Shown: piece after piece, positions 51,301-58,537 of the stretch
How positions within the stretch are numbered: position 1 is the stretch's first letter
Layout of the letters: each line of letters begins with the position of its first letter
The notes under the pieces: model-generated
The model's input: the letters and a program-made list of their open reading frames with translations, nothing else
Database searches by the model: none
What the model was told of the DNA's origin: nothing
Program-made: the position numbers and the translations under genes
Source: an uncultured Lachnospiraceae bacterium
GTDB taxonomy: Bacteria > Bacillota > Clostridia > Lachnospirales > Lachnospiraceae
Direction: 5' to 3'
Assembly: GCA_910584725.1 (NCBI GenBank)
Contig: CAJUBE010000001.1
Coordinates: 168,067 to 232,066, forward strand
DNA: 64,000 nt

Positions 51301-52639
51301 GTTTTGTTTCCACAATTTCACCTACCGGATTTTTTTCGGCTTCAAATTTCTCAGTCCGAAATCCGGAATAGTAACTGCGAACCCGCGAACCATCTTCAAG
51401 ATTGAACCGTTCCTTGTAGTCCCGAAAATAGTTTTTCAATTCCTCCTTAAAGATTCTTTGGGAGAATGGAAAAGACACCTTTGCTTCGTCGCAGTAGGTC
51501 TTGTACATCTCCCATGCCGCTTTCATCGTTGTCCCATCCTCTTTTTTGAACACGTGGTACGAATCAACAATGAAGTTATAGAAATCGTTGGATGCCCCAA
51601 GCATGGCAATCGGAATATAATCGTCATACATACCTGGAGCAGATAAATATACTTCTTGACAGTGATGTGCAATCGCCCCCAGTTCAAACCCAACCTGTTT
51701 CACAATATCTTTGTAATCATTCGGATTCAGTTTGTTGCCTGTTGGTGAAACGTCTATCAATCGCCGAATCAAACCGGATTTCGCATCCGTAATCTTCACC
51801 GGCTTATTTGTTCCCATAAAGAGAAAACACTTAAACCGGTTGGAGTAGGTCGATTTAAACTTTTCGTTCACCGTCATAAGTTCATGAGAAACCAGACTGT
51901 TAAGTCTTGTGTTATCTTCAATTCTGGATAGGTCGCCGTCATGCTGAATCGCCACAAGGGGGTTACTTTTAAACGCTTCCAACGCAAAAGAATTACTGGA
52001 TGAGCCCAGTGCTTTTGCATCGAATACCGAGTAATACCCTTCAAAAAGCTGCTGGATGATGTTTAGCACTGTAGATTTACCCGTTCCTGCGGCTCCATAT
52101 AACACCATGAATTTCTGCAACCGTTTGGATTCTCCAGACACAATCGAACCAATCGCCCATTCAATCTTTTGACGTTCTTCCTCAGAATATAAAGTTGACA
52201 TCAGCTTTTCATAGGCAGACAAATCGCCAGCTTCAAGCGGATAATTCAGCTTTTTACTGGCGTAATCTTTTTTATTGGTCTCTGTGTTGGAAAATATAAG
52301 TTTTTCATCCAGCATATGAAATGAGTCCCGCATCTGCTTTTGGCAATACTTGTGCCAGGAATCAATCATACCTGATTCTGCATCCCACATATGCAGGACT
52401 TTTATATCGGAGTCAAAGCGCCGGCGGTTTTCTTCTGCGTATCTATCCAGTTCGCGGTCAATGAGCTGCAAAGCATCCTGCTCGTCCGTAGACCATAAAC
52501 CACGTTCCTCAATCCAGATAGCGTAGAAGTCACCACCTCGAATCATCAGATCGGAGCTTTTTTTAATAATGAACTTCGGATAGATTTCTATTACACCACG
52601 CTTTGTACTACGTGTTGAAATCATCAAAAAGTCGATCAT
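48341..52639 (-). CDS. SF3 helicase-primase-like-family B DNA polymerase fusion
   Basis: 1432 residues. N-terminal SF3/D5-like helicase: Walker A GAAGTGKST (182-190), LVAIQHDGD (228-236), motif C FLFMGTNKPVKI (272-283). Middle AEP primase-like segment: HIVIDFDIPD (505-514) and SKSGCGVHLHY (539-549), then IEVKVFTG. C-terminal PolB: exonuclease YDVEVF (D705, E707), NCRRYDNH, YCDND; polymerase LLDVSSMHP (motif A), KTAINSVYG (motif B), HIKTDSIKIP (motif C, Lys for the first Asp of DTD). Three replication activities would sit in one chain. GGAAGGAGAG lies 11 nt before the ATG. Confidence 0.85.
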   Translation of the reverse strand: MIDFLMISTRSTKRGVIEIYPKFIIKKSSDLMIRGGDFYAIWIEERGLWSTDEQDALQLIDRELDRYAEENRRRFDSDIKVLHMWDAESGMIDSWHKYCQKQMRDSFHMLDEKLIFSNTETNKKDYASKKLNYPLEAGDLSAYEKLMSTLYSEEERQKIEWAIGSIVSGESKRLQKFMVLYGAAGTGKSTVLNIIQQLFEGYYSVFDAKALGSSSNSFALEAFKSNPLVAIQHDGDLSRIEDNTRLNSLVSHELMTVNEKFKSTYSNRFKCFLFMGTNKPVKITDAKSGLIRRLIDVSPTGNKLNPNDYKDIVKQVGFELGAIAHHCQEVYLSAPGMYDDYIPIAMLGASNDFYNFIVDSYHVFKKEDGTTMKAAWEMYKTYCDEAKVSFPFSQRIFKEELKNYFRDYKERFNLEDGSRVRSYYSGFRTEKFEAEKNPVGEIVETKPTSIEFKEQESVFDKECETYPAQYGTDAGTPGKKWANVKTTLASLDTSQLHYVKVPENHIVIDFDIPDEEGNKSFERNVEEASKWPPTYAELSKSGCGVHLHYIYTGDPARLSRIYDDHIEVKVFTGNSSLRRKLSKCNNLPIATISSGLPLKGENKMVNFEAVQSEKGLRTLIKRNLNKEIHPGTKPSIDFIYKILEDAYSSDLKYDVTDMRNAVLAFAANSSHQADYCIKLVNKMQFKSADTSTAVKNESAKLIFYDVEVFPNLFLVNWKIEGEGKPVVRMINPTPSEIEDLMRFRLVGFNCRRYDNHILYARLMGYSNEQLYNLSQKIINGSANCFFGEAYNVSYTDVYDFASAGNKKSLKKLEIEMGNVTEKELKKKGFSDDEIKIIKAGTHHQELGLPWDQPVPEELWTKVAEYCDNDVIATEASFVYLKADWTARQILADLADMTVNDTTNSLTTRIIFGNNRKPQDQFHYRNLAEPVHDLDEETYSFLAEACPEMMERTHGEAGSLLPYFPGYKFQNGKSTYRDEEVGEGGYVYAEPGMYGNVALLDVSSMHPHSAIAEVLFGVKFTTAFRDIVEGRVSIKHEAWDIVNTMLDGKLTPYIQKVIDGEMTSKQLADALKTAINSVYGLTSASFENAFRDPRNKDNIVAKRGALFMINLKHEVQERGFTVAHIKTDSIKIPDATPEIIQFVMDYGKRYGYTFEHEATYDRMCLVNDAVYIAKYKDGKHAGEWTATGTQFAVPYVFKKLFSGEDIAFEDMCETKSVSSALYLDMNEGLPDVSEYEKTFSKAESDYKKGLLSDTTFEATCDELRPQIEEGHNYRFIGKIGQFCPIKDGCGGGLLMREKDGKYYAATGSKGYRWLESEMVRELDKQDDIDRSYYDKLVDDAVKTISEYGDFEWFVSEDPYIKELGANDADVDSEVPPWMPPCGEMKYATCFDCPNFHNDKFHMDCNLGYDISDVIMSHSMNPPEDDPDEEYLPF

Positions 52640-52647
52640 CGCATTTT

Positions 52648-52881
52648 TTACTCTCCTTCCGAGCGCTTTAATTCCTCAATCTCATTCCTGAGTTCCTTTA
52701 TTTTTTTGTTCTGTTCCCGACGGTCCAATTCCGTCATAACTACATAAGCGGTCATAGTGCAGGCCCAAAGTCCGACATTGCGGTTGAACCTGCTCTGATG
52801 CTTAAGAGTGACACGGATTCCCTTGATTGCCGTTTCCGATGACCGTAAACTTCCAAAAATATAACCAAGCATTTCGCACAT
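52648..52881 (-). CDS. Small membrane-associated coiled-coil protein (77 residues)
   Basis: MCEMLGYIFGSLRSSETAIK, a hydrophobic segment (NVGLWACTMTAYVVMTEL) and a coiled-coil tail (NKKIKELRNEIEELKRSE). The start follows GGAGG at 9 nt. The stop lies 5 nt before the polymerase fusion start. It may anchor the replication proteins at the membrane; that is inference. Confidence 0.65.
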   Translation of the reverse strand: MCEMLGYIFGSLRSSETAIKGIRVTLKHQSRFNRNVGLWACTMTAYVVMTELDRREQNKKIKELRNEIEELKRSEGE

Positions 52882-53093
52882 CAGCCTTTTCCTCCTTTCA
52901 TGCCTTTGATAAAACTTTTAGCGGTTTCAAACCGCCAGTCGTCTTTGCCGCCATAGGTAAATATAAATTCAGCGCCATTGGTCTGCCGGACTCGGATGCT
53001 GTTTTTACCGTTTGGAAACCATGTGGCAGCATTCTCACCCGCATAAAGCGGAAAATATAGTTCAAACCATTTATATACTTCGTTGTGAGTCAT
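52881..53093 (-). CDS. Small phage protein (70 residues)
   Basis: MTHNEVYKWFELYFPLYAGE, then WFPNGKNSIRVRQTNGAEFI and WRFETAKSFIKGMK. The NGKNSIRVR core is a recalled recurrent early-phage pattern. TGGAGG precedes the ATG. Function unknown. Confidence 0.65.
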   Translation of the reverse strand: MTHNEVYKWFELYFPLYAGENAATWFPNGKNSIRVRQTNGAEFIFTYGGKDDWRFETAKSFIKGMKGGKG

Positions 53094-53108
53094 ACGAAAC
53101 CTCCAAAA

Positions 53109-53660
53109 CTATACGATTTCGTCTAAGTACCAGCACATCTGATACCAGATTTCTACCGTTCTCAAATCCCGTCGGCAGTGTTCCACCGTAAACAGGCCAC
53201 CCTCCCCATTTCGCTTGTATCTTCGGTCTAAGAATCTCTGAATAATCTCGTCTGCATAATCCTCATCGAATCTTGCATCTGTCATTTTCCGTAAACCGAG
53301 ATTCTCAATCATACCCCAGAACCATTGTCCGGTCCGATTCCCGATATCCGGGTCGTCCATAATATGTTCTTCACAACGAATAGCGAGAGCAATCATCATT
53401 TCTAAAACGCTGCAAGGGCTATTATCCAAGTAGCTTGAAATCATGGCGTTTTCGTATGAATTCTCGTAGCCAAACCGGTACCGGAGATCTATCCCATCTT
53501 CTTCTCGGTTTCCATCCATTTCAATCGTGTAATTAAAATCCACGTTATGGAGGAACCGTAAAAGTTTCTGATAGGACAGACCTCTGGTATACCGGCGGTT
53601 GCATACGAGCTGACACATCCAATCGAAGTATTCGCTATTCAGCTCGCTCCTTGTCATCAT
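53109..53660 (-). CDS. Conserved phage protein (183 residues)
   Basis: MMTRSELNSEYFDWMCQLVC, NVDFNYTIEMDGNREEDGID, IRCEEHIMDDPDIGNRTGQW, and WYQMCWYLDEIV at the end. A helical, acidic and aromatic-rich family recurrent beside polymerases in Clostridia phages (recalled). No catalytic motif can be assigned. It overlaps the upstream gene by 4 nt. Confidence 0.65.
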   Translation of the reverse strand: MMTRSELNSEYFDWMCQLVCNRRYTRGLSYQKLLRFLHNVDFNYTIEMDGNREEDGIDLRYRFGYENSYENAMISSYLDNSPCSVLEMMIALAIRCEEHIMDDPDIGNRTGQWFWGMIENLGLRKMTDARFDEDYADEIIQRFLDRRYKRNGEGGLFTVEHCRRDLRTVEIWYQMCWYLDEIV

Positions 53661-54256
53661 ACCTCCGTCTGATGCGGCCTCTGCTTAATAACGTCCGAAT
53701 AAGTCCTCTGATCCAGAAGAATTTCGTAGTCGCATTTCAGCCTGTCATTTCTGACAAAGACTGAATCGTCTTCAAACTCCCCGAAGTGGGTCAAAGATTC
53801 CAGACCTACAACATTATCCGCATCTTCTACTTTTTCATCGTCTTCATCTGCCAGAATCTGGTCCGCATAGTAACTAAGGCTGATTCGCTCATAATCCTCA
53901 AACTCGCCAAATTCTTCCGGTGAGATTACATAGGGTTTCATCTCCATCGCTTCCTGCTCCTCTTTTTTCTCTCCGGCGCTTGCATTTGAGTAGTTGGTAT
54001 ATCCTTCGCGTTCCAATCTCGCAGCGTATTCGGAAATATCCGGTTTTTCTTCCGGCTTACCGATCTTTGCCGTCTGCGGCTCAGGGGCTGTAATCTCAAC
54101 ATCCGCAGCCGATTCCCGTCTGGAGAATATCTCCTTTACCGAATCAATTTCCTCCTGGGCAATCTGCTCATATTTTTTCTTGGTGTATTGCCAGGTCGCT
54201 ACGGAACCAACAACCGCGCCTAAAACAAACATCACAAAACCCGTTGCTTTACGCAT
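53657..54256 (-). CDS. Membrane-anchored acidic phage protein (199 residues)
   Basis: The start at 54256 (MRKATGFVMFVLGAVVGSVA) follows GGAGG at 9 nt. One N-terminal TM, a coiled linker, then a conserved acidic domain (PYVISPEEFGEFEDYERISL, DDSVFVRNDRLKCDYEILLD). The C-terminal domain is recalled from many Clostridia phages, always with a TM anchor. Function unknown. Confidence 0.65.
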   Translation of the reverse strand: MRKATGFVMFVLGAVVGSVATWQYTKKKYEQIAQEEIDSVKEIFSRRESAADVEITAPEPQTAKIGKPEEKPDISEYAARLEREGYTNYSNASAGEKKEEQEAMEMKPYVISPEEFGEFEDYERISLSYYADQILADEDDEKVEDADNVVGLESLTHFGEFEDDSVFVRNDRLKCDYEILLDQRTYSDVIKQRPHQTEV

Positions 54257-54413
54257 CTTCCTCATCCTCCTCGTTCTTGATTGTCATTACCGTAAGCGCT
54301 AATCCTCCGAAGAGTAAGGATACGCTCAGCAAGATACCTCCGGTAATATGTCTTTTTCTTTTTGTATCCAGCACATAATCGAGCATGGATATCAGGTTCC
54401 CGATTCCATCCAT
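54249..54413 (-). CDS. Single-TM small protein (54 residues)
   Basis: MDGIGNLISMLDYVLDTKRK, then HITGGILLSVSLLFGGLALT (TM) and an acidic end. AAAGGAG lies 8 nt before the ATG at 54413. It overlaps the next gene by 8 nt. Confidence 0.6.
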   Translation of the reverse strand: MDGIGNLISMLDYVLDTKRKRHITGGILLSVSLLFGGLALTVMTIKNEEDEEDA

Positions 54414-54415
54414 GA

Positions 54416-54517
54416 TTATTGCTCCTTTCCGCCGGATAAAACGGCAAGACCGCCGACAAAACAGATTCCGGCCATAGCAGCCAGCGTGTAAGATACCAAT
54501 GTTAAAAAGCTATTCAT
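54416..54517 (-). CDS. Single-TM micropeptide (33 residues)
   Basis: MNSFLTLVSYTLAAMAGICF, continuing VGGLAVLSGGKEQ. AAAGGAG precedes the ATG at 54517, and the following gene's ribosome site overlaps its end. One TM helix. Confidence 0.55.
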   Translation of the reverse strand: MNSFLTLVSYTLAAMAGICFVGGLAVLSGGKEQ

Positions 54518-54531
54518 ATGTCAATCTCCTT

Positions 54532-55083
54532 TCATTCATAACGTGAAAAATAATGGTGTTCTACCTGGAACATAGGAACGCCGTAATCGCTGTAACAGCC
54601 AGCGGTGAAGAATATAACGTCGTAGTTTGTCCGAACTTCCAGTTCTTCTTTGACAAGCTGACAGATATCATCCCGCACTTCACAGCGGTCTACACGTCCG
54701 TTCCACATTGAGGAAAACTGATATGGCTGATAGATAACCTCGTAAGCCGTATCGGGAAAATACTCCGAATCCATGCGGTTGAGTATGGTGTCGATTACCA
54801 ACCGCTTTCCTTTTTCACATTCTCCTTCGGCCTCTGCCATCGTTACCAATGCTATCAGCGAAATATCCTCCTCGGATAAAAGTTCTTCCTTTACAATTTC
54901 TTCCGTACTTGACTCTGAAATTTCCTCTATCGGAATATAAGTAACCACCGGCATAGATACCGGAATGATTTCTATTGCCTGTGAATCAGCAGAGATTTCA
55001 CTTCCGGCAGAGTGCGTAGTGATTGAAAATATCAGAATCACGCACAAAGAAAAAGCTGAAGCTATTGCAGTTATTTTTTTCAT
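54532..55083 (-). CDS. SleB-like cell wall hydrolase with signal peptide
   Basis: 183 residues. The N-terminus MKKITAIASAFSLCVILIFS is a signal peptide or TM anchor, with a Ser/Ile/Glu-rich linker. Residues ~75-183 match the SleB/CwlJ hydrolase domain: LIALVTMAEAEGECEKGKRL with the catalytic Glu, ILNRM, and VIYQPYQFSSMW. It would act outside the membrane on peptidoglycan or cortex. It is an early-region gene, not in the lysis module. Confidence 0.8.
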   Translation of the reverse strand: MKKITAIASAFSLCVILIFSITTHSAGSEISADSQAIEIIPVSMPVVTYIPIEEISESSTEEIVKEELLSEEDISLIALVTMAEAEGECEKGKRLVIDTILNRMDSEYFPDTAYEVIYQPYQFSSMWNGRVDRCEVRDDICQLVKEELEVRTNYDVIFFTAGCYSDYGVPMFQVEHHYFSRYE

Positions 55084-55093
55084 GTACGTCTCC

Positions 55094-55189
55094 TTAAAAA
55101 TATCCGGCTGCCCTCTGCCAGTCTTTTGAACCGAACCAAGGGTAGTCTATCATATCCCGATAGGGATTTCCTGAGCCAACACTATCCAA
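55094..55189 (-). CDS. Micro-ORF in frame after the DUF6353-like stop
   Basis: 31 residues from TTG at 55189: DSVGSGNPYRDMIDYPWFGS, then KDWQRAAGYF. Its frame is that of the upstream gene beyond its TGA. The composition (YPWFGSKDW) looks like real protein. It may be a separate peptide, read-through, or an old C-terminus cut by a stop. No ribosome site is obvious. Confidence 0.35.
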   Translation of the reverse strand: MDSVGSGNPYRDMIDYPWFGSKDWQRAAGYF

Positions 55190-55201
55190 TCCATTTGTTA
55201 G

Positions 55202-56167
55202 TCACATCAGTTCCCAGATGTTTCCGTCCACATTGAAATCCAAAAGAATGGCCGGCTCAAAACCATTCACAAAATCGGAATAACTCAGATTGTCCGCATA
55301 CAACCCGAAGTCAACATAGTTGTCGCCGATAGGATGCTCTACATCATAAACCCATCCAACAACCTGACCAGCTTTTGTCGGAGGCAGCCCCAGTAGGTCA
55401 TAAACATCGTTCAGGAAAAGACGTTTTTTTGCCCTGAGCACATCATTGGCATACTTCTCCTGCGCTTTCAGGAACATCAGATTGTATTCGTTGTTGTTAT
55501 CCCAGTGAGGATTTCGGACGCTGTTCCCGTCTTCGTCCATCGTGTACTCCTCGAAGAATCGAGCGTATCCGCTTACATCAGACGGATTGACGACGAAAGC
55601 GGTCTTCTTCACTTTCTTTTCTTTGCCGGTTTCCTCATCGATAACGGTTTCGCTTACCTTTTCTGCTTTGATGTTGTATTTAAGCTCCCGGTCAATCTCC
55701 TTGCCGAAACGCTCGATAACCCGTTTCCGATATTCCTTGAAACTCTTGTCCACGGTTGCATAAGCCGCTGCCAGTGCCACATTCCTTTTCTGAAGAATAT
55801 TGTTCGATGCTAAAATGCTGGTGATAGATAACGCGCCAAGAGCCACAGCGGGAGCATACAGCTTGGCAAGTTTAACTCCGGTCTGAAGATAAACAACAGA
55901 CAGGTCTTTCTTGGAATCCTCAATGGAGTAGTCTTCGCCCGCCTTGGTGACTCCCTTTTCTGTCGCATCGTGAATCTCGTCCACATCGTTCTTCGTCTTG
56001 TCGATGATTTTTCCGACCTTCGTTGTTGCCCGGCACGCCATAACCGTACTCGCTACCGTTCCGACGATACCTGCCACAATGAGAATCTCCGGACTGTGCT
56101 TTTTCAACTGAAAGCCGACTTTATTGAAAGTTCCGCTTACCTTCGTCATGATTTCTTCTTTTTTCAT
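55202..56167 (-). CDS. DUF6353-like membrane protein, paralogue 1
   Basis: 321 residues. N-terminal KKHSPEILIVAGIVGTVAST (TM), a second hydrophobic segment (APAVALGALSITSILASNNI), then KRNVALAAAYATVDKSFKEY and a soluble C-terminal domain (NNEYNLMFLKAQEKYANDVL, FLNDVYDLLGLPPTKAGQVV). Two shorter paralogues lie at 57688 and 59676 and a C-terminal-only relative at 63116. The family is common in phages of gut Clostridia; function unknown. Confidence 0.7.
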   Translation of the reverse strand: MKKEEIMTKVSGTFNKVGFQLKKHSPEILIVAGIVGTVASTVMACRATTKVGKIIDKTKNDVDEIHDATEKGVTKAGEDYSIEDSKKDLSVVYLQTGVKLAKLYAPAVALGALSITSILASNNILQKRNVALAAAYATVDKSFKEYRKRVIERFGKEIDRELKYNIKAEKVSETVIDEETGKEKKVKKTAFVVNPSDVSGYARFFEEYTMDEDGNSVRNPHWDNNNEYNLMFLKAQEKYANDVLRAKKRLFLNDVYDLLGLPPTKAGQVVGWVYDVEHPIGDNYVDFGLYADNLSYSDFVNGFEPAILLDFNVDGNIWELM

Positions 56168-56169
56168 GG

Positions 56170-56421
56170 TTAATTGTTCTCCTTTTCCAAATTTTTGAGA
56201 TGGTCAATAAGATGCTGCGTATACCACATGATTTTCTCCAAATCCTGGATTCCGTTCTTTTTCTTCCAACGGCACGCATATTTGATGATGTTACCGGTAT
56301 CCACCGCTTCAATACCCTTGAGGTCGAACGTAAAAGCTTCTATTGCCTCGATTACTTCCAACCCGGTTTCTGACTGGTAGTGATCGGGATGGGATACCAT
56401 TTTGTCCCTTGATTCATACAT
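56170..56421 (-). CDS. DUF3310 family protein
   Basis: 83 residues. SHPDHYQSETGLEVIEAIEA and GNIIKYACRWKKKNGIQDLE are the DUF3310 signature (HPxHY, NxxKYxxR). Family members occur with phage nucleotide kinases (family knowledge). The start follows GGAGGG. Likely role in nucleotide metabolism or regulation; not proven. Confidence 0.85.
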   Translation of the reverse strand: MYESRDKMVSHPDHYQSETGLEVIEAIEAFTFDLKGIEAVDTGNIIKYACRWKKKNGIQDLEKIMWYTQHLIDHLKNLEKENN

Positions 56422-56434
56422 GGCAAATCCCTCC

Positions 56435-57055
56435 CTAATTCAGCGGAAGCGCTTTAGGCAGCTTAAGAATATAACCGTCTCTTACCCGAACGGGCTTGCA
56501 TCCGCTGATATCTGTCCAGCCGTACTTATTCACGGCATAGTTGTTTGTTGATACATCAGCCAAATCATATAAGTCGCCAACGCTGACAACCCCATACTGA
56601 CTGATAATATCATTCATGGCATCAAGAACTGATTCTGCATCTCCGCGGGTTTCAAATATAATGTCGTCGTAATCATACCCGCCCCTCGTTCCTGCTGAAC
56701 GATAATCCCTCCTTCGGTCAGAATCCCGGTCATAGAATTTTCCGTAAGACACCTTGGACGCGGTCGAGTTTTTCTTGGTGCGTCCCGTTTCACCGTAAAG
56801 AATCATGTCAATTCCGTTCGTCACAATATCCGAGATGGCTTTCTTTACTGCCGGTACCAGAACCTCCATAATGATATAGGATTTGACATTTCCCACATCC
56901 TCGGAAATAAAGACATCAGCAAACTTCTGCATTTCACCTTTCTTTTTTGACTTAGCAGAGCCTGTGATTACTTTCCCTACCTTTTTCTCAGGTAAAGCAT
57001 CGGATTCTCGCTGTTCTTCTTTGGATTTATGAGAATTCGGCTTATATTCCTCCAT
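56435..57055 (-). CDS. Conserved phage protein (206 residues)
   Basis: MEEYKPNSHKSKEEQRESDA, VGKVITGSAKSKKKGEMQKF, FISEDVGNVKSYIIMEVLVP and AISDIVTNGIDMILYGETGR, then a low-complexity YDRDSDRRRDYR stretch and a C-terminal alpha/beta domain. A recalled recurrent phage protein near DUF3310. The middle amphipathic helix may touch the membrane. Function unknown. Confidence 0.65.
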   Translation of the reverse strand: MEEYKPNSHKSKEEQRESDALPEKKVGKVITGSAKSKKKGEMQKFADVFISEDVGNVKSYIIMEVLVPAVKKAISDIVTNGIDMILYGETGRTKKNSTASKVSYGKFYDRDSDRRRDYRSAGTRGGYDYDDIIFETRGDAESVLDAMNDIISQYGVVSVGDLYDLADVSTNNYAVNKYGWTDISGCKPVRVRDGYILKLPKALPLN

Positions 57056-57259
57056 TTACTTTCTCCTTTCGCCAGCCGCAATCAACTTCCCAGGTAATGT
57101 AATTCTCGTATTAGGAAGTCTGTTGTGCTGTTTTTTAAATTGATACACAAGATTACTCCTTGCTTTTTTCTCAGACACGGCATAGGTGGTCGATTTCCAA
57201 CGATGTGCGACACAGTTTTCAAACTCTATAACCGGTCCGTCATATGCATACTGGTTCAT
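57056..57259 (-). CDS. Small phage protein (67 residues)
   Basis: MNQYAYDGPVIEFENCVAHR, then WKSTTYAVSEKKARSNLVYQ and a basic end. This Tyr/Lys-rich small fold is a recalled phage pattern. The start at 57259 follows AGGAGG. The stop abuts the next ATG. Function unknown. Confidence 0.65.
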   Translation of the reverse strand: MNQYAYDGPVIEFENCVAHRWKSTTYAVSEKKARSNLVYQFKKQHNRLPNTRITLPGKLIAAGERRK

Positions 57260-57279
57260 AAAAACACCTCCTGCAAAAA

Positions 57280-57315
57280 GGAAAAGGGAAAGCACATTGT
57301 TTCAGGTACTCTCCC
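57280..57315 (-). terminator. Weak intrinsic terminator
   Basis: On the minus strand GGGAGAG can pair with CTTTCCC (one G-T pair), then TTTTCC. It follows the single gene expressed from element 3. Confidence 0.45.
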
Positions 57316-57344
57316 TCGTCCGAACCCTGTTTTCCAATCAATCC

Positions 57345-57617
57345 TTATTCCGGATCTTCAATTTTTTCTTCGCTTACGATAGTTGCTTCCTCGAAGTCCT
57401 CGAAATCATCCTGCTCAACCATCTGCTTGTTCAGCTTACGGGCCTTGATACGGGCTATCGTCGGGTCGATGATGTACTTACCAGCCACATAGCCGGCGAT
57501 AAACACCAATCCGAAAACAGCCGCGGTCTTAAAGCCGCCAGCCGAACTTGCCTTTACGATTTCTTCAGTAGTGGTTTCCATAACCTCTTCGTTCGTCATA
57601 ATTTCATTAGCTTCCAT
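57345..57617 (-). CDS. Single-TM phage protein (90 residues)
   Basis: An acidic N-terminus (MEANEIMTNEEVMETTTEEI), a TM helix with glycine zipper (TAAVFGLVFIAGYVAGKYII), a basic stop-transfer and an acidic C-terminus. The start follows AAAGGAG. It is the first gene after element 3. Function unknown. Confidence 0.65.
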   Translation of the reverse strand: MEANEIMTNEEVMETTTEEIVKASSAGGFKTAAVFGLVFIAGYVAGKYIIDPTIARIKARKLNKQMVEQDDFEDFEEATIVSEEKIEDPE

Positions 57618-57660
57618 TTTTTGTTTCTCCTTTCATAGTTAGAAAAATAGGTGGTTCTTC

Positions 57661-57685
57661 CATTAAAGCCATTGTTTTTTTCGCG
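57661..57685 (-). promoter_or_regulatory. 25-bp promoter-like element, copy 3
   Basis: It lies between the DUF6353-like paralogue 2 stop and the 90-residue TM protein. It matches at all nine invariant positions. Confidence 0.7.
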
Positions 57686-57687
57686 CA

Positions 57688-58458
57688 TTAACCGTTGCTG
57701 AAATCGTATCTCGGAGCGATGTGGTATTCGATTACAAGACAAGGCGTTCCGTCATCAGCTAATTGAGAACTGAACGATACATCAATATACCCTTGGTCGA
57801 TGTTCCAGCCGAGCTCATCTCCGATGGAAGTCCCGTTCAAACCGATTTCGTAATAGAACTCGTTCAGGGAAATATACATCTCGTCCCGCATCCGTAAGTT
57901 AAGCTCATTGACAGCTTTCTTTATCTTCTCGATATCGGATTTGAAATATCTCCCAGACACAGTATCGAAGCAAAGAGTGTTTCCACGCTCAAGAATAACC
58001 ACCTCACGATTGCTTACCGGATTCTTCTCGATTTTATCCTTGGCAACCGCGTCACGGATACCCTGTTCTTTTTTCTCCCCGATGGTTTCCACCACTTTTT
58101 CCTGATACTCTTTCAAAGCCGATTCTGAAAGTGTGTAAGCCGTAGCAAGCGCCGCTCTGCGCCGTATATTTACTGAACTGGCTCCAATTAAACAGGCTAT
58201 CGAAACAGTTCCTGTCACAGCCGCCGGAATATAACAAGCCCACGTAGCCTGAATAGTTTCTTTCGGCGTAAGTTCATTTACCTCCAGCTCACCCTTCTTT
58301 TCTTCAATGAGAATTAGAGCCTTTGGTGTAGCCCGAACCGCCATCACGGTTGTTGTAATCATCCCGGCAATTCCGATACCGGTTAGAATTTCCGGACTGT
58401 GTTTTTTCACGGCAGTTCGCATGTTTCGGATAGCTGCCGCTATTGTTTTTTTGTCCAT
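57688..58458 (-). CDS. DUF6353-like membrane protein, paralogue 2
   Basis: 256 residues. KKHSPEILTGIGIAGMITTT (TM1), LTPKETIQATWACYIPAAVT (TM2 start), RRAALATAYTLSESALKEYQ, and a C-terminal domain (MYISLNEFYYEIGLNGTSIG, ELGWNIDQGYIDVSFSS). It is clearly homologous to the gene at 59676. The start at 58458 follows AAAGGAG. It lies just after DGR target 2. Function unknown. Confidence 0.75.
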   Translation of the reverse strand: MDKKTIAAAIRNMRTAVKKHSPEILTGIGIAGMITTTVMAVRATPKALILIEEKKGELEVNELTPKETIQATWACYIPAAVTGTVSIACLIGASSVNIRRRAALATAYTLSESALKEYQEKVVETIGEKKEQGIRDAVAKDKIEKNPVSNREVVILERGNTLCFDTVSGRYFKSDIEKIKKAVNELNLRMRDEMYISLNEFYYEIGLNGTSIGDELGWNIDQGYIDVSFSSQLADDGTPCLVIEYHIAPRYDFSNG

Positions 58459-58507
58459 TGATGTTCTCCTTTCGAATCTGGTCGCACATAAGCGCATCCC
58501 CTTTCAA

Positions 58508-58534
58508 AAAAATAAAACCGCCCACAAGGGGCGG
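58508..58534 (-). terminator. GC hairpin after VR2: terminator and possible DGR cruciform
   Basis: On the minus strand CCGCCC-CTTGT-GGGCGG is followed by TTTTATTTTTTT, so it can end transcription. The stem begins 23 bp beyond the IMH end of VR2, and VR1 has a 6-bp GC stem with 5-nt loop at 24 bp. It may serve both purposes. Confidence 0.8.
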
Positions 58535-58537
58535 CGA

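Noticed and set aside
54262..54459. 65-codon minus-strand frame overlapping two small TM genes
   Set aside because: The alternative frames have strong ribosome sites and TM-like products; this frame is Arg/Tyr-rich without a site.
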